From: Scandinavium manionii
GTDB taxonomy: Bacteria > Pseudomonadota > Gammaproteobacteria > Enterobacterales > Enterobacteriaceae
Direction of reading: 5' to 3'
DNA length: 64,000 bases
Assembly: GCF_024764775.1 (NCBI RefSeq)
Contig: NZ_JALIGC010000033.1
Coordinates: forward strand, 62,001 to 126,000
The position numbers and the translations under genes were made by a program. The notes below the pieces were generated by a model. It did not search any database and was not told where the DNA came from. It saw nothing but the letters and a program-made list of their open reading frames with translations. Of the stretch, positions 35,314 through 43,953 are shown in pieces. The first letter of the stretch is position 1; the number at the start of each line of letters is the position of its first letter.

Positions 35314-35410
35314 AAGAGTTCCACGTTGCTTGTTTTCGCCGTGGGTTATTAACAACGCTGCGCATGACGCTTTAATGACAGAAAAACGCTAAACAGATGA
35401 ACATCACGGC

Positions 35411-36799
35411 TTATGGCGTGACGGAAGAGGTCTCTGTTGCGCGCTCTGACTCAGCAAACACGCCGTGATTCAGGTCAGTCACAATTGCGTTCATCCTTGA
35501 TTCAGTGAGGCCGTAGTATCTGATGGCAATGGCGGTCAACAGATAGAACACCGATGGGATGACTGAGAACAGCAGAACGATGCCGTACAGGGCTTCAGCC
35601 GACTGTACCCGGCTGCTTGAAGCATAGCCATAATACGCCAGCACCCAACCGAGAATCGCCCCGCCGACCGCGACGCCAAGCTTGATAACAAAGATATTAG
35701 CTGCCACGTTCATGCCAGTAATACGGCGTTGGGTTTTCCATTCACCGTAGTTGTTGGCGTCGGTTATCATTGACCACTGAATGGCTGCATTCCCACCCTG
35801 GACCAGCTGAATGAGAATATGAGCGAAAAGCGGAATGACCCAGTAATTCATCGGCAGCATGAAGCACACCACGCCCAATGCCGCATTGATAAGGTTTATC
35901 CAGAACGAGAGTTTTACTTTACAGAAGCGGGTGCCAAACGGTTTGGCTAACACCGAGCCAAACATCGAGGCGAACATGCCCCCGAGCATAAACCAGCTGA
36001 TGATATCCGCCCCTTCGCGCAGCACACTATTCACGAAATAGACCACCGCCCCGCCGCGAATAACCACCGCCACCAGCATCGTGAAGTTATATACCGACAG
36101 TATCCGCCACTGATCGTTGCGGAACAGTATTTTCACATCACGGGCAATATTCAGATTCTCTTCTTTAATCGGCTGAACACGCTCTTTGGTGGTAATGAAA
36201 CAGACGATGAACATCAGGCAACCAATGACGCCAAATATCGCCATGGCCACCTGAACACCGGTCGCTCTGTCGCCTGGATAAAGGTAATCCGCCAGCGGTA
36301 AAATTAACGCGGTGCCTAATGCGCCGCCTATTGGCGTAATGGCAAAACGCCAGGATTGCAGGGACAGACTTTCCTGCGGGTCGGTGGTCAGTGCTGCGCC
36401 TAATGAGCAGTAGGGAATATTAATTGCGGTGTACATCAAAGTCATAAATATATAGGCCGCGACCGCATAGACGACTTTTCCGCTGTCTGAAAAACTCGGA
36501 ATAGAATAAACCAGTACACAGCTCACGGCGAAGGGAATGCAGATAGCCAACAGCCATGGCCTGAAGCGTCCCCAGCGGGTGGCGGTCGCATCAGCAATGG
36601 CCCCCATTATCGGGTCGGTAATCGCATCTAATATTCTAACTAATAAAAACATGGTGCCCATGACTGCCGGTGGTAATCCATAAATATCGGTATAATACCA
36701 GGCAAGAATAGCGACCGATGAATCGAAAACGATATGACTGGCGGCATCACCGAGGCTATAGCCGACTTTTTCTCTGACGGATAACTTTTCACCTGCCAC
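35411..36799 (-). CDS. GPH-family (MelB-like) sugar:cation symporter, YicJ-like
   Basis: A 462-residue permease with twelve transmembrane helices. The LGDAASHIVFDSSVAILAW and DAITDPIMGAIAD motifs place it in the glycoside-pentoside-hexuronide family, nearest to YicJ by recall. A partner glycosidase (as YicI for YicJ) is not next to it, so the substrate is open. It stands alone, with a 97-nt gap to phnC on one side and a 415-nt gap on the other. Confidence 0.82.
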   Translation of the reverse strand: MAGEKLSVREKVGYSLGDAASHIVFDSSVAILAWYYTDIYGLPPAVMGTMFLLVRILDAITDPIMGAIADATATRWGRFRPWLLAICIPFAVSCVLVYSIPSFSDSGKVVYAVAAYIFMTLMYTAINIPYCSLGAALTTDPQESLSLQSWRFAITPIGGALGTALILPLADYLYPGDRATGVQVAMAIFGVIGCLMFIVCFITTKERVQPIKEENLNIARDVKILFRNDQWRILSVYNFTMLVAVVIRGGAVVYFVNSVLREGADIISWFMLGGMFASMFGSVLAKPFGTRFCKVKLSFWINLINAALGVVCFMLPMNYWVIPLFAHILIQLVQGGNAAIQWSMITDANNYGEWKTQRRITGMNVAANIFVIKLGVAVGGAILGWVLAYYGYASSSRVQSAEALYGIVLLFSVIPSVFYLLTAIAIRYYGLTESRMNAIVTDLNHGVFAESERATETSSVTP

Positions 36800-37217
36800 G
36801 ATAAAACTCCCCTTCAGTATTACGTTGTGTAACCGGTTTCTTATGTGGCACTATTTTTTGCACAGCCAGTGAAAGGTGGTCCATTATGTTTTTTAGCTAG
36901 TTTCTTATGTTTTTTGCTTTATGTGATCTGAAAGGGGTTACTCCGGATAAGCCGTCCGGTTTTAGTGCCTTCGCAGAGTGCAACCGGGTATGAAGCCTTC
37001 TGCTCGCAGACTAATCGTGTCTGGAAAGCCGAACACTTATCAGGATCTATCATCGAAAATAATCCACCCCGAGCAATATCCGGCATCAATAATATAAACC
37101 AAAGTTATAATTTAAATATCCCCATAAACACTTGTCTTTTGTTTAAATTTCGTTTTATGTTCGAGAGCCCGGGAAACCATAATTTCTGCACACGACAATG
37201 ACAACAGGAGGTCAATG
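36800..37217. other. Intergenic region between the GPH symporter and yjiH
   Basis: An AT-rich divergent promoter region of 418 nt. The words TTTCTTATGT occur twice (36838-36847 and 36901-36910), a possible regulatory direct repeat. A 78-codon frame at 36965-37201 has no ribosome site or recognisable product and is not called. Confidence 0.4.
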
Positions 37218-37895
37218 ATGGGTCATACTTCCCCTATACAACCCAAAGTGACATGGGTTGGTTATTTATCTTTTTTCATTACGATTATTTTCTTTTCAGG
37301 TTTGTTTGGCAAAAGTACCGAATGGTGGCGCGTTTTTGATTTCACCGTACTGAATGGATCATTTGGTCAGGTTAATACCGCCGGCGACACGGTAGTGTCA
37401 TTTCGCGGGACCGGTGGTACCGGGGCAAAAGATGGCTTTCTGTTTGCCCTGGAATTAGCCCCGTCGGTGATCCTTTCTTTAGGGATTATCTCTATTACCG
37501 AAGGATTAGGGGGATTGCGCGCCGCACAGCAACTGATGACGCCAATTCTTCGCCCGCTGCTCGGGATCCCCGGGATATGCTCTCTGGCACTGATTGCCAA
37601 CTTACAAAACACCGATGCTGCCGCCGGGATGACTAAAGAGCTGGCCGCTGAGGGCGTAATTAATGAGCAGGAACGCGCGGTGTTTGCCATGTTCCAGACC
37701 AGCGGTAGCGCATTGCTGACGAATTATTTCTCATCCGGGGCCGCCCTTTTTGCATTTCTTTCGGTCCCCGTCATCATGCCGCTGGCGGTGGTGCTGGTGT
37801 TTAAATTTGTCGGCGCAAATATGCTGCGTCTGTGGATTGCATATATTGAAAATCGTGCATTAAAAGGATCAGATAATGACAACGCAAACGCATAA
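37218..37895 (+). CDS. yjiH: YjiH, nucleoside-recognition-domain membrane protein
   Basis: A 225-residue membrane protein with a Gate/nucleoside-recognition domain (LALIANLQNTDAAAGMTKELA). GGAGG lies 6 nt before the ATG at 37218, which is preferred to the ATG at 37215. With YjiG it forms the two halves of a transporter-like pair. In E. coli yjiH-yjiG-iadA are adjacent in the same order, implying uptake or handling of isoaspartyl dipeptides or products. Confidence 0.88.
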   Translation: MGHTSPIQPKVTWVGYLSFFITIIFFSGLFGKSTEWWRVFDFTVLNGSFGQVNTAGDTVVSFRGTGGTGAKDGFLFALELAPSVILSLGIISITEGLGGLRAAQQLMTPILRPLLGIPGICSLALIANLQNTDAAAGMTKELAAEGVINEQERAVFAMFQTSGSALLTNYFSSGAALFAFLSVPVIMPLAVVLVFKFVGANMLRLWIAYIENRALKGSDNDNANA

Positions 37896-38337
37896 AAATG
37901 TCATGGACCTGTTTACGGACGGGGCCAGAAGAGGCTTCACTATCGCCACCACCAGTCTGTTACCCAATGTGGTGATGGCGTTCGTGATAATCCAGGCCCT
38001 GAAAGTCACCGGATTGCTGGAGGTAGTCGGTAAGGTCTGCGAACCGATCATGGCTCTCTGGGGCTTACCCGGCGAAGCGGCAACCGTGCTGCTGGCCTCC
38101 GTCATGAGCATGGGCGGCGGCGTTGGGGTGTGCGCCAGCCTGATCATGGCTGGCACCTTAAATGGTCACGATGCCACCGTGCTGCTGCCCGCTATCTATC
38201 TGATGGGCAATCCGGTGCAGAACGTCGGGCGTTGTCTGGGAACCGCGGGCGTATTACCGAAATATTATCCGCACATTATCACTATCTGTGTTGTGAGTGC
38301 CCTGCTCTCTATCTGGGTCATGCAACTGATTGTCTGA
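37876..38337 (+). CDS. yjiG: YjiG, partner of YjiH
   Basis: A 153-residue membrane protein, the same length as E. coli YjiG, with the complementary gate-like domain (SVMSMGGGVGVCASLIMAG and YLMGNPVQNVGRCLGT). It overlaps yjiH by 20 nt and precedes iadA by 8 nt. A joint transporter function with YjiH is inferred from overlap and co-conservation. Confidence 0.88.
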   Translation: MTTQTHKNVMDLFTDGARRGFTIATTSLLPNVVMAFVIIQALKVTGLLEVVGKVCEPIMALWGLPGEAATVLLASVMSMGGGVGVCASLIMAGTLNGHDATVLLPAIYLMGNPVQNVGRCLGTAGVLPKYYPHIITICVVSALLSIWVMQLIV

Positions 38338-38345
38338 GGTAAAAA

Positions 38346-39509
38346 ATGGATTTCACTGATTACGGTTTGACGCTGTTCAAACAGGCGCAGCTTTATGCCC
38401 CGGAAAACCTGGGCCGTCAGGATCTGCTGGTCGCGGGCGGTAAAATCGTGGCGATTGCCCCGCACATCGCGGCAACCCTTCTGCCGGGCTGTGAGGTCAT
38501 CGACCTCGACGGCGGCTCCCTGTGTCCGGGCTTCATTGACCAGCACGTACATCTGATTGGCGGTGGGGGCGAAGCAGGCCCGCATACCCGCACCCCGGAG
38601 GTGCGGCTGTCCCGGCTGGTGGAAGCCGGGGTCACGTCGGTCGTCGGGCTATTGGGGACGGATGGCATTACCCGTCACCCGGAGTCGCTGCTGGCGAAAA
38701 CCCGGGCGCTGGAAAATGAAGGGATCAGCGCGTGGATGTTGACCGGGGCCTACTCGCTCCCCTCACCGACAATTACTGGTTCGGTCGACAGAGACGTGGC
38801 GCTGATTGACAAAGTGATTGGCGTCAAATGCGCGGTTTCCGATCATCGCTCATCGGCCCCTGCCATTGAACAACTGGCGCAAATGGCGGCGCAGGCGCGG
38901 GTGGGAGGCTTACTGGGTGCCAAAGCCGGGATAAGCGTGTTCCATATGGGTAACAGCCCGCGCGAGCTTGAGCCGCTGCGGGAGATCCTGCGCCATGCCG
39001 ATGTGCCGATAAGCAAATTACTTCCGACCCACATCAACCGGGCCGAATCGCTGTTTATCGCGGCATTACAGTTTGCCCGCGATGGCGGGTTTATCGACAT
39101 TACCAGCAGCATTGAGACACCCATCGATCCCGCGAAGGCGATCATGAGAGCGCTGCAAGCGAACGTGCCGCTGGCCCACCTCACCCTCAGCTCAGACGGA
39201 AACGGCAGCCAGCCAATATTTGATGACCAGGGAAATCTGACCGGGATTGGCGTCGCAGGGTTTGACTCATTAGCGGAAACCTTGCGGGCACTGGTGCAAG
39301 ACCATCAGCTGCCGCTTGAGCAAGCACTCTGCCCGCTGACCCACAACGTGGCGACATTCCTGGGCCTGGCGCATAAAGGCCGTCTGGCGCCCGGTTGTGA
39401 TGCTGACCTGTTGCTGCTCGACGACCAGTTGCAGATCCGCGCGGTATGGGCAAAAGGAAAACAGATGGTCCGGGACGGCAAAGCCTGCGTCCGGGGAACT
39501 TTCGAGTGA
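38346..39509 (+). CDS. iadA: Isoaspartyl dipeptidase IadA
   Basis: A 387-residue amidohydrolase. The metal-binding DQHVHLIGGGGE segment is near residue 66, GVKCAVSDHRSS holds the carboxylated-Lys region, and TLSSDGNGSQ carries the catalytic Asp. IadA hydrolyses beta-aspartyl dipeptides formed from damaged proteins. It is the last gene of yjiH-yjiG-iadA and is followed by a terminator. Confidence 0.93.
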   Translation: MDFTDYGLTLFKQAQLYAPENLGRQDLLVAGGKIVAIAPHIAATLLPGCEVIDLDGGSLCPGFIDQHVHLIGGGGEAGPHTRTPEVRLSRLVEAGVTSVVGLLGTDGITRHPESLLAKTRALENEGISAWMLTGAYSLPSPTITGSVDRDVALIDKVIGVKCAVSDHRSSAPAIEQLAQMAAQARVGGLLGAKAGISVFHMGNSPRELEPLREILRHADVPISKLLPTHINRAESLFIAALQFARDGGFIDITSSIETPIDPAKAIMRALQANVPLAHLTLSSDGNGSQPIFDDQGNLTGIGVAGFDSLAETLRALVQDHQLPLEQALCPLTHNVATFLGLAHKGRLAPGCDADLLLLDDQLQIRAVWAKGKQMVRDGKACVRGTFE

Positions 39510-39534
39510 TCTGCGCTATTTGACGTGACCTGTG

Positions 39535-39567
39535 CGGAAGCCCTTGAAATGGGCTTCCGTTTTTTTG
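39535..39567 (+). terminator. Intrinsic terminator after iadA
   Basis: CGGAAGCCC and GGGCTTCCG form a perfect 9-bp stem with a 7-nt loop, followed by seven T. It ends 16 nt before the convergent dehydrogenase gene. Confidence 0.9.
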
Positions 39568-39582
39568 CCCGCTCCCTGGCGG

Positions 39583-40335
39583 TTAAACGATGGTATACCC
39601 GCCATCGACGATCAGATTCTCCCCGGTCACCATTCCGGCTTTTTCACTGACCAGCCAGGCCACGGCTGCCGCGATTTCGTCTGGCATGGCGAAACGCCCG
39701 GCGGGAATTTTGGCCTTCATCTCCGTGGCGCGGTCGCCTTGCCAGTAGCGCTTACCTAACTCCGTTTCCACCACCGTCGGAGAAATCGTGTTTACCGTGA
39801 TGCCGAATTTACCCCATTCGGCGGCCAGCACTTTCGAGGCAATCACCAGGCCTGCTTTACTGGTGCAATACGCGGCATGGTTTTCCAGGGCAATCACGCT
39901 GGCCTGCGAGGCGATATTCACAATGCGCCCGTAACCTTGCCTGGCCATATATTCCCCTGCAGCCTGCGAGAGGAAATACGGGGCCGTCAGGTTGACGAGT
40001 AACGTCGCATCCCAGCTCTCTTTTTTCACCTCGGCGGCGGCTTCAAGGATCCCGATCCCGGCATTGTTCACCAGAATATCGATTCGCCCATAATGGTCGA
40101 CCACCTGCTGTACCAGCCCGGGTAACGCAGCGATATCTGACAGATCGGCGACAATGCCGAGATGCTTTCCGGGCAGCCGACTCGCCTGGGAACCCACCTG
40201 TGGGTCTTTATCCACCATCACCACCGTAGCCCCGAGCTGATGCAGTAATTCGCAAATTGCCAGGCCAATGCCTGCGGATGCTCCGGTCACCAGAGCGGTT
40301 TTCCCTTTCAGGCCAAAGAATGTATTGATGTCCAT
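39583..40335 (-). CDS. Short-chain polyol dehydrogenase (GolD / D-threitol dehydrogenase-like)
   Basis: A 250-residue SDR enzyme: nucleotide loop TGASAGIG near residue 18, NNAGI, catalytic Ser in NIASQASVIA and the YxxxK pair in YCTSKAG. Segments such as ISPTVVETELGKRYW and the final GENLIVDGGYTI closely follow GolD-type galactitol/D-threitol dehydrogenases, so NAD-dependent oxidation of a sugar alcohol to a ketose is likely. It is directly downstream (1 nt) of a polyol permease gene. A kinase for the product is not seen nearby. Confidence 0.8.
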   Translation of the reverse strand: MDINTFFGLKGKTALVTGASAGIGLAICELLHQLGATVVMVDKDPQVGSQASRLPGKHLGIVADLSDIAALPGLVQQVVDHYGRIDILVNNAGIGILEAAAEVKKESWDATLLVNLTAPYFLSQAAGEYMARQGYGRIVNIASQASVIALENHAAYCTSKAGLVIASKVLAAEWGKFGITVNTISPTVVETELGKRYWQGDRATEMKAKIPAGRFAMPDEIAAAVAWLVSEKAGMVTGENLIVDGGYTIV

Positions 40336-40336
40336 T

Positions 40337-41656
40337 TTACTCCTCCATAGAGTGTGAAACGATGTGTTGCTTAGTCCCTGCCGGAACCGATTCCGGCTGT
40401 GGGTTGCGAATAAACCAGGTCAGCACCCCGCCCAGGAAATAGAGTGCGGAATAACAGATAACGACGGTTTTAAAATCGAATGAGGCGCTGAACAGCACCG
40501 TGGCAATCGCGGGCCCGATGAAATTGCCAATGCCGCCGCCGAGATTTTGTACCGAGATGGCAGCCCCTTTGTGGTTAGGCGCCAGCATCGGGAAAATCGC
40601 CCCCATTGGCACAAAGGAGGTGATAGTGAAGGCCAGTAGTAAGGCGAAGAATATCGCGACACCGATATTGCCCGGGAACCAGAGTGGCATGAAATAAAAC
40701 AACAACGTGGTGACGGTACAGCCAAAGAAACCGACCCAGCGCATCTGGAATAACCAGCCAATCCGGTCGCCAATAATCCCCCACAGCACGTTAGTCACTG
40801 GCTGAACGAGGAAGAAAATCCCCCATATTCGCATCCATTGTTCCGGCGTAAAACCCACCGCCTGAGAGGTATAATGCAGCGGCATAAATATCGGAAAACC
40901 AAACAGCGCCAGGTTGCATAATATTCGAATCACCAGCGCCAGGAAGATACTTCTGTCCTCAAAAATCAGGGTGATGCCCCGGCTGATTTCGAGCAGTTTA
41001 TCCGCCATCGGAATCGCAGCTTTGTTTTCAGCCCCAAGATCTTTTAAGGTGAAAATCGCCAGCGCACCGCCAATAATCACCCACCCCAGCGACATCCATA
41101 AGGTCGCGATAAAGCCAATCAGGGGAATAGTCACACTCGGCAGAAAGGAAGCAATAATTCCGTAGCCGATAGTGAACATTGACCATATCCAGCCGGTCGC
41201 CGACGCCAGCCGATGTGAGGGCGTTCTTTGCACCACCAGCACATAAAACGCATAGAAGAATAAGGGATAGGCGAAGCCGCGCAGTGCGTAGAACAGCAGA
41301 ATAAGCGGATAGTTTTTTGCGGCAAGGCCAAAATGTATAAACAGGATATGAAATACCACCCACCAGACCACGCCGAGCGCCATGATTTTACGTGGCCCGT
41401 ATATTTCACTGATCCCCCCCGACAACCAGCTTGCGATTGCCGCCGTCACGGCATACACCGTGAATATCATTGCGCTTTGTGAAACTGTAAAGCCGATATC
41501 AATAATGTATTTCGATAAGAACGCTAACTCGACGCCATCGCCAGTCATAAATATGGCAATGGCGATATACCCCCAAAAAAGTTTAATGGGCATGCCAAAA
41601 ACAATTTTTGATAACCCGGGTGTGGCTTCATCTCCCCGTTGTACATATGCGGTCAT
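40337..41656 (-). CDS. MFS polyol permease, RbtT/DalT-like
   Basis: A 439-residue twelve-helix permease. The opening GMPIKLFWGYIAIAIFMTGD and the ELAFLSKYIIDIGF segment match ribitol and D-arabitol transporters. It is first in a two-gene operon with the polyol dehydrogenase. No regulator is adjacent; the promoter must lie in the 281-nt gap shared with treA. The exact polyol is not resolved. Confidence 0.82.
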   Translation of the reverse strand: MTAYVQRGDEATPGLSKIVFGMPIKLFWGYIAIAIFMTGDGVELAFLSKYIIDIGFTVSQSAMIFTVYAVTAAIASWLSGGISEIYGPRKIMALGVVWWVVFHILFIHFGLAAKNYPLILLFYALRGFAYPLFFYAFYVLVVQRTPSHRLASATGWIWSMFTIGYGIIASFLPSVTIPLIGFIATLWMSLGWVIIGGALAIFTLKDLGAENKAAIPMADKLLEISRGITLIFEDRSIFLALVIRILCNLALFGFPIFMPLHYTSQAVGFTPEQWMRIWGIFFLVQPVTNVLWGIIGDRIGWLFQMRWVGFFGCTVTTLLFYFMPLWFPGNIGVAIFFALLLAFTITSFVPMGAIFPMLAPNHKGAAISVQNLGGGIGNFIGPAIATVLFSASFDFKTVVICYSALYFLGGVLTWFIRNPQPESVPAGTKQHIVSHSMEE

Positions 41657-41877
41657 ATTCTGTCATCCCTTTACGTTCGAGCGTGAGTAGACACGTCAGG
41701 GGAGTATAAAAAATGAGCAAACAATGACCTTCTTGAGAGTGCCAGAGCATCAAGCGGACTGTCAGCCAGAGGGGATTCGGGGTATGTCATCTCACACATT
41801 GCATAAAAAAAATATCCCCTGACGCAACGGTAATTTTTCCGGAAATGCACTAAACGTTAACCCTGACACACGCCGGG

Positions 41878-41887
41878 CCCTATATTC
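41878..41887 (+). promoter_or_regulatory. Possible sigma-S type -10 element before treA
   Basis: CCCTATATTC about 50 nt before the treA start resembles a -10 with an upstream C, as favoured by sigma-S. E. coli treA is osmotically induced and sigma-S dependent, so the match is reasonable; no clear -35 was seen. Confidence 0.35.
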
Positions 41888-41937
41888 GTCTATGGTTGTA
41901 AACAGCGGAATTTGCGCAACTAAAAGGAGAATCAACG

Positions 41938-43698
41938 ATGAGAAAACCCGCTTTGCGCCGCCCTGATACGCTTTACCTCGCCCTGCAACTCGCCCTCGGT
42001 GGCGCCCTACTCTCGCTGAGTCTGACCTCGGCCCAGGCGGATGACGCCCTCGCCGCCACACCACAGCCGCCAGATATTTTATTGGGTCCGCTGTTTAATG
42101 ATGTGCAAAGCGCGAAGCTGTTCCCGGATCAAAAAACGTTTGCCGATGCGGTACCTAAGGGTGACCCGCTGATGATCCTTGCGGACTACCGGATGCAGCG
42201 CAATCAGTCGAGCTTTGACCTGCGCCATTTTGTAGAAGTGAATTTCTCTCTGCCGAAGGAACAAGATAAATACGTGCCGCCTGCGGGCCAGAGCCTGCGT
42301 GAGCATATCGACGGCCTGTGGCCGGTGCTGACGCGTACCACTGACAGCGCCGCGAAGTGGGATTCCCTGCTGCCATTGCCGAAACCGTATGTCGTGCCCG
42401 GCGGTCGCTTTCGCGAAGTGTATTACTGGGACAGCTATTTCACGATGCTGGGCCTGGCGGAGAGCGGTCACTGGGACAAAATCGAGGATATGGTCGCCAA
42501 CTTCGCCTATGAAATTGACACCTGGGGCCATATTCCTAACGGCAACCGAACCTATTATCTGAGCCGTTCGCAGCCACCGTTCTTCTCGCTGATGGTGGAA
42601 CTGCTGGCGAAACACGACAGCGACGCGCTGAAAAAATACCTGCCGCAGATGGAGAAAGAGCACGCCTACTGGATGGACGGTCAGGACGCGCTGCAAAACG
42701 GCGAGGCCAATAAACGCGTGGTCAAACTCAGTGACGGCGCGCTGCTCAACCGCTATTGGGATGACAAAGACACGCCGCGCCCGGAATCGTGGCTCGACGA
42801 TGTGAATACCGCCAAAAGTAATCCGAATCGCCCGGCGACGGAAATTTACCGCGACCTGCGTTCTGCCGCCGCGTCCGGGTGGGATTTCAGCTCACGCTGG
42901 ATGGATGACCCGCAAAAACTCAGCACCATTCGTACCACCAGCATTGTGCCGGTCGACCTTAACGCATTGATGTTCAAGATGGAGAAAATCATCGCGAGCG
43001 CCAGTAAGGCTGCGGGGGATGACGCCAAAGCCACCCGTTACGATACGCTGGCAAGTGACCGCCAGAAGGCGATGGAGCATTATCTGTGGAACGACAAAGA
43101 GGGCTGGTACGCCGATTACGACCTGAAAACACACAAAGTGCGTAATCAGCTGACCGCCGCCGCGCTGTTCCCGCTGTACGTTAACGCCGCCTCAAACGAC
43201 AGAGCGGCAAAAATGGCGACGGCAACGGAATCGCGGTTGCTGAAAGCAGGCGGCATTGCGACCACCACCGTCAACAGTGGTCAGCAGTGGGATTCCCCGA
43301 ATGGCTGGGCACCGCTGCAATGGGTTGCCACCGAAGGGCTACAAAACTACGGCAAGGACAAAATCGCGATGGACGTTTCCTGGCGATTCCTGACCAACGT
43401 GCAGCACACCTACGACCGTCAGCAAAAGCTGGTGGAGAAATATGACATCACGTCCACCGGCACGGGCGGCGGCGGGGGGGAATATCCACTGCAGGATGGT
43501 TTCGGCTGGAGTAACGGCGTGACGTTGAAAATGCTCGATTTGATCTGCCCGAAAGAAAAACCGTGCGACAACGTGCCAACAACACGGCCCGCAGCGACAG
43601 CGCCCGTCGTGGCACCGGTGAAATCGACCACGCCGTCGGCGTCTACCGCACCTGCGACAAACCCACCCCCAGCCGCTCCGGCTGAAAAAACGCAATAA
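41938..43698 (+). CDS. treA: Periplasmic trehalase TreA
   Basis: A 586-residue GH37 trehalase with a signal peptide of about 34 residues. Both family signatures are present: PGGRFREVYYWDSY near residue 157 and QWDSPNGWAP near 449. It splits trehalose to glucose in the periplasm under osmotic stress. The Pro/Ala/Thr-rich C-terminal tail is about 45 residues and makes it a little longer than the E. coli enzyme (565). AAGGAG precedes the ATG. Confidence 0.95.
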   Translation: MRKPALRRPDTLYLALQLALGGALLSLSLTSAQADDALAATPQPPDILLGPLFNDVQSAKLFPDQKTFADAVPKGDPLMILADYRMQRNQSSFDLRHFVEVNFSLPKEQDKYVPPAGQSLREHIDGLWPVLTRTTDSAAKWDSLLPLPKPYVVPGGRFREVYYWDSYFTMLGLAESGHWDKIEDMVANFAYEIDTWGHIPNGNRTYYLSRSQPPFFSLMVELLAKHDSDALKKYLPQMEKEHAYWMDGQDALQNGEANKRVVKLSDGALLNRYWDDKDTPRPESWLDDVNTAKSNPNRPATEIYRDLRSAAASGWDFSSRWMDDPQKLSTIRTTSIVPVDLNALMFKMEKIIASASKAAGDDAKATRYDTLASDRQKAMEHYLWNDKEGWYADYDLKTHKVRNQLTAAALFPLYVNAASNDRAAKMATATESRLLKAGGIATTTVNSGQQWDSPNGWAPLQWVATEGLQNYGKDKIAMDVSWRFLTNVQHTYDRQQKLVEKYDITSTGTGGGGGEYPLQDGFGWSNGVTLKMLDLICPKEKPCDNVPTTRPAATAPVVAPVKSTTPSASTAPATNPPPAAPAEKTQ

Positions 43699-43709
43699 TC
43701 GCCCGTCAA

Positions 43710-43740
43710 CCTGCTACCCGTTTTGGTAGCAGGCTTTTTT
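43710..43740 (+). terminator. Intrinsic terminator after treA
   Basis: CCTGCTACC and GGTAGCAGG pair over 9 bp around a 6-nt loop, followed by C and six T, 12 nt after the treA stop. Confidence 0.92.
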
Positions 43741-43852
43741 CTCGCATCATCCGCAACCCCCTTCCCGCTCTGCTTTCCAGTTGGTAACCGTAATAAAGCC
43801 GTGGATTTCCGGCAGCGGCTTTGACATTTCTTCGCTTGCCTCAATTAACGCA

Positions 43853-43871
43853 AACAATAATAATTCGTATT
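43853..43871. promoter_or_regulatory. Candidate Fur box upstream of the hydroxamate receptor
   Basis: AACAATAATAATTCGTATT matches 12 of 19 positions of the Fur consensus and lies about 83 nt before the receptor start. Iron control is expected for such genes; the match itself is moderate. Confidence 0.5.
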
Positions 43872-43953
43872 CTTTTTACGAAAAATGACATTTTCGCACG
43901 TTTTGACACGGTGGCGCACAGGAGTGCCAGGCCGGGTTTTTTAGGATTATGCG

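Noticed and set aside
36965..37201. 78-codon frame upstream of yjiH
   Set aside because: It is in promoter DNA, lacks a ribosome site, and its composition is not protein-like.
43471..43480. G-rich tract in treA
   Set aside because: It encodes the glycine-rich loop conserved in trehalases.
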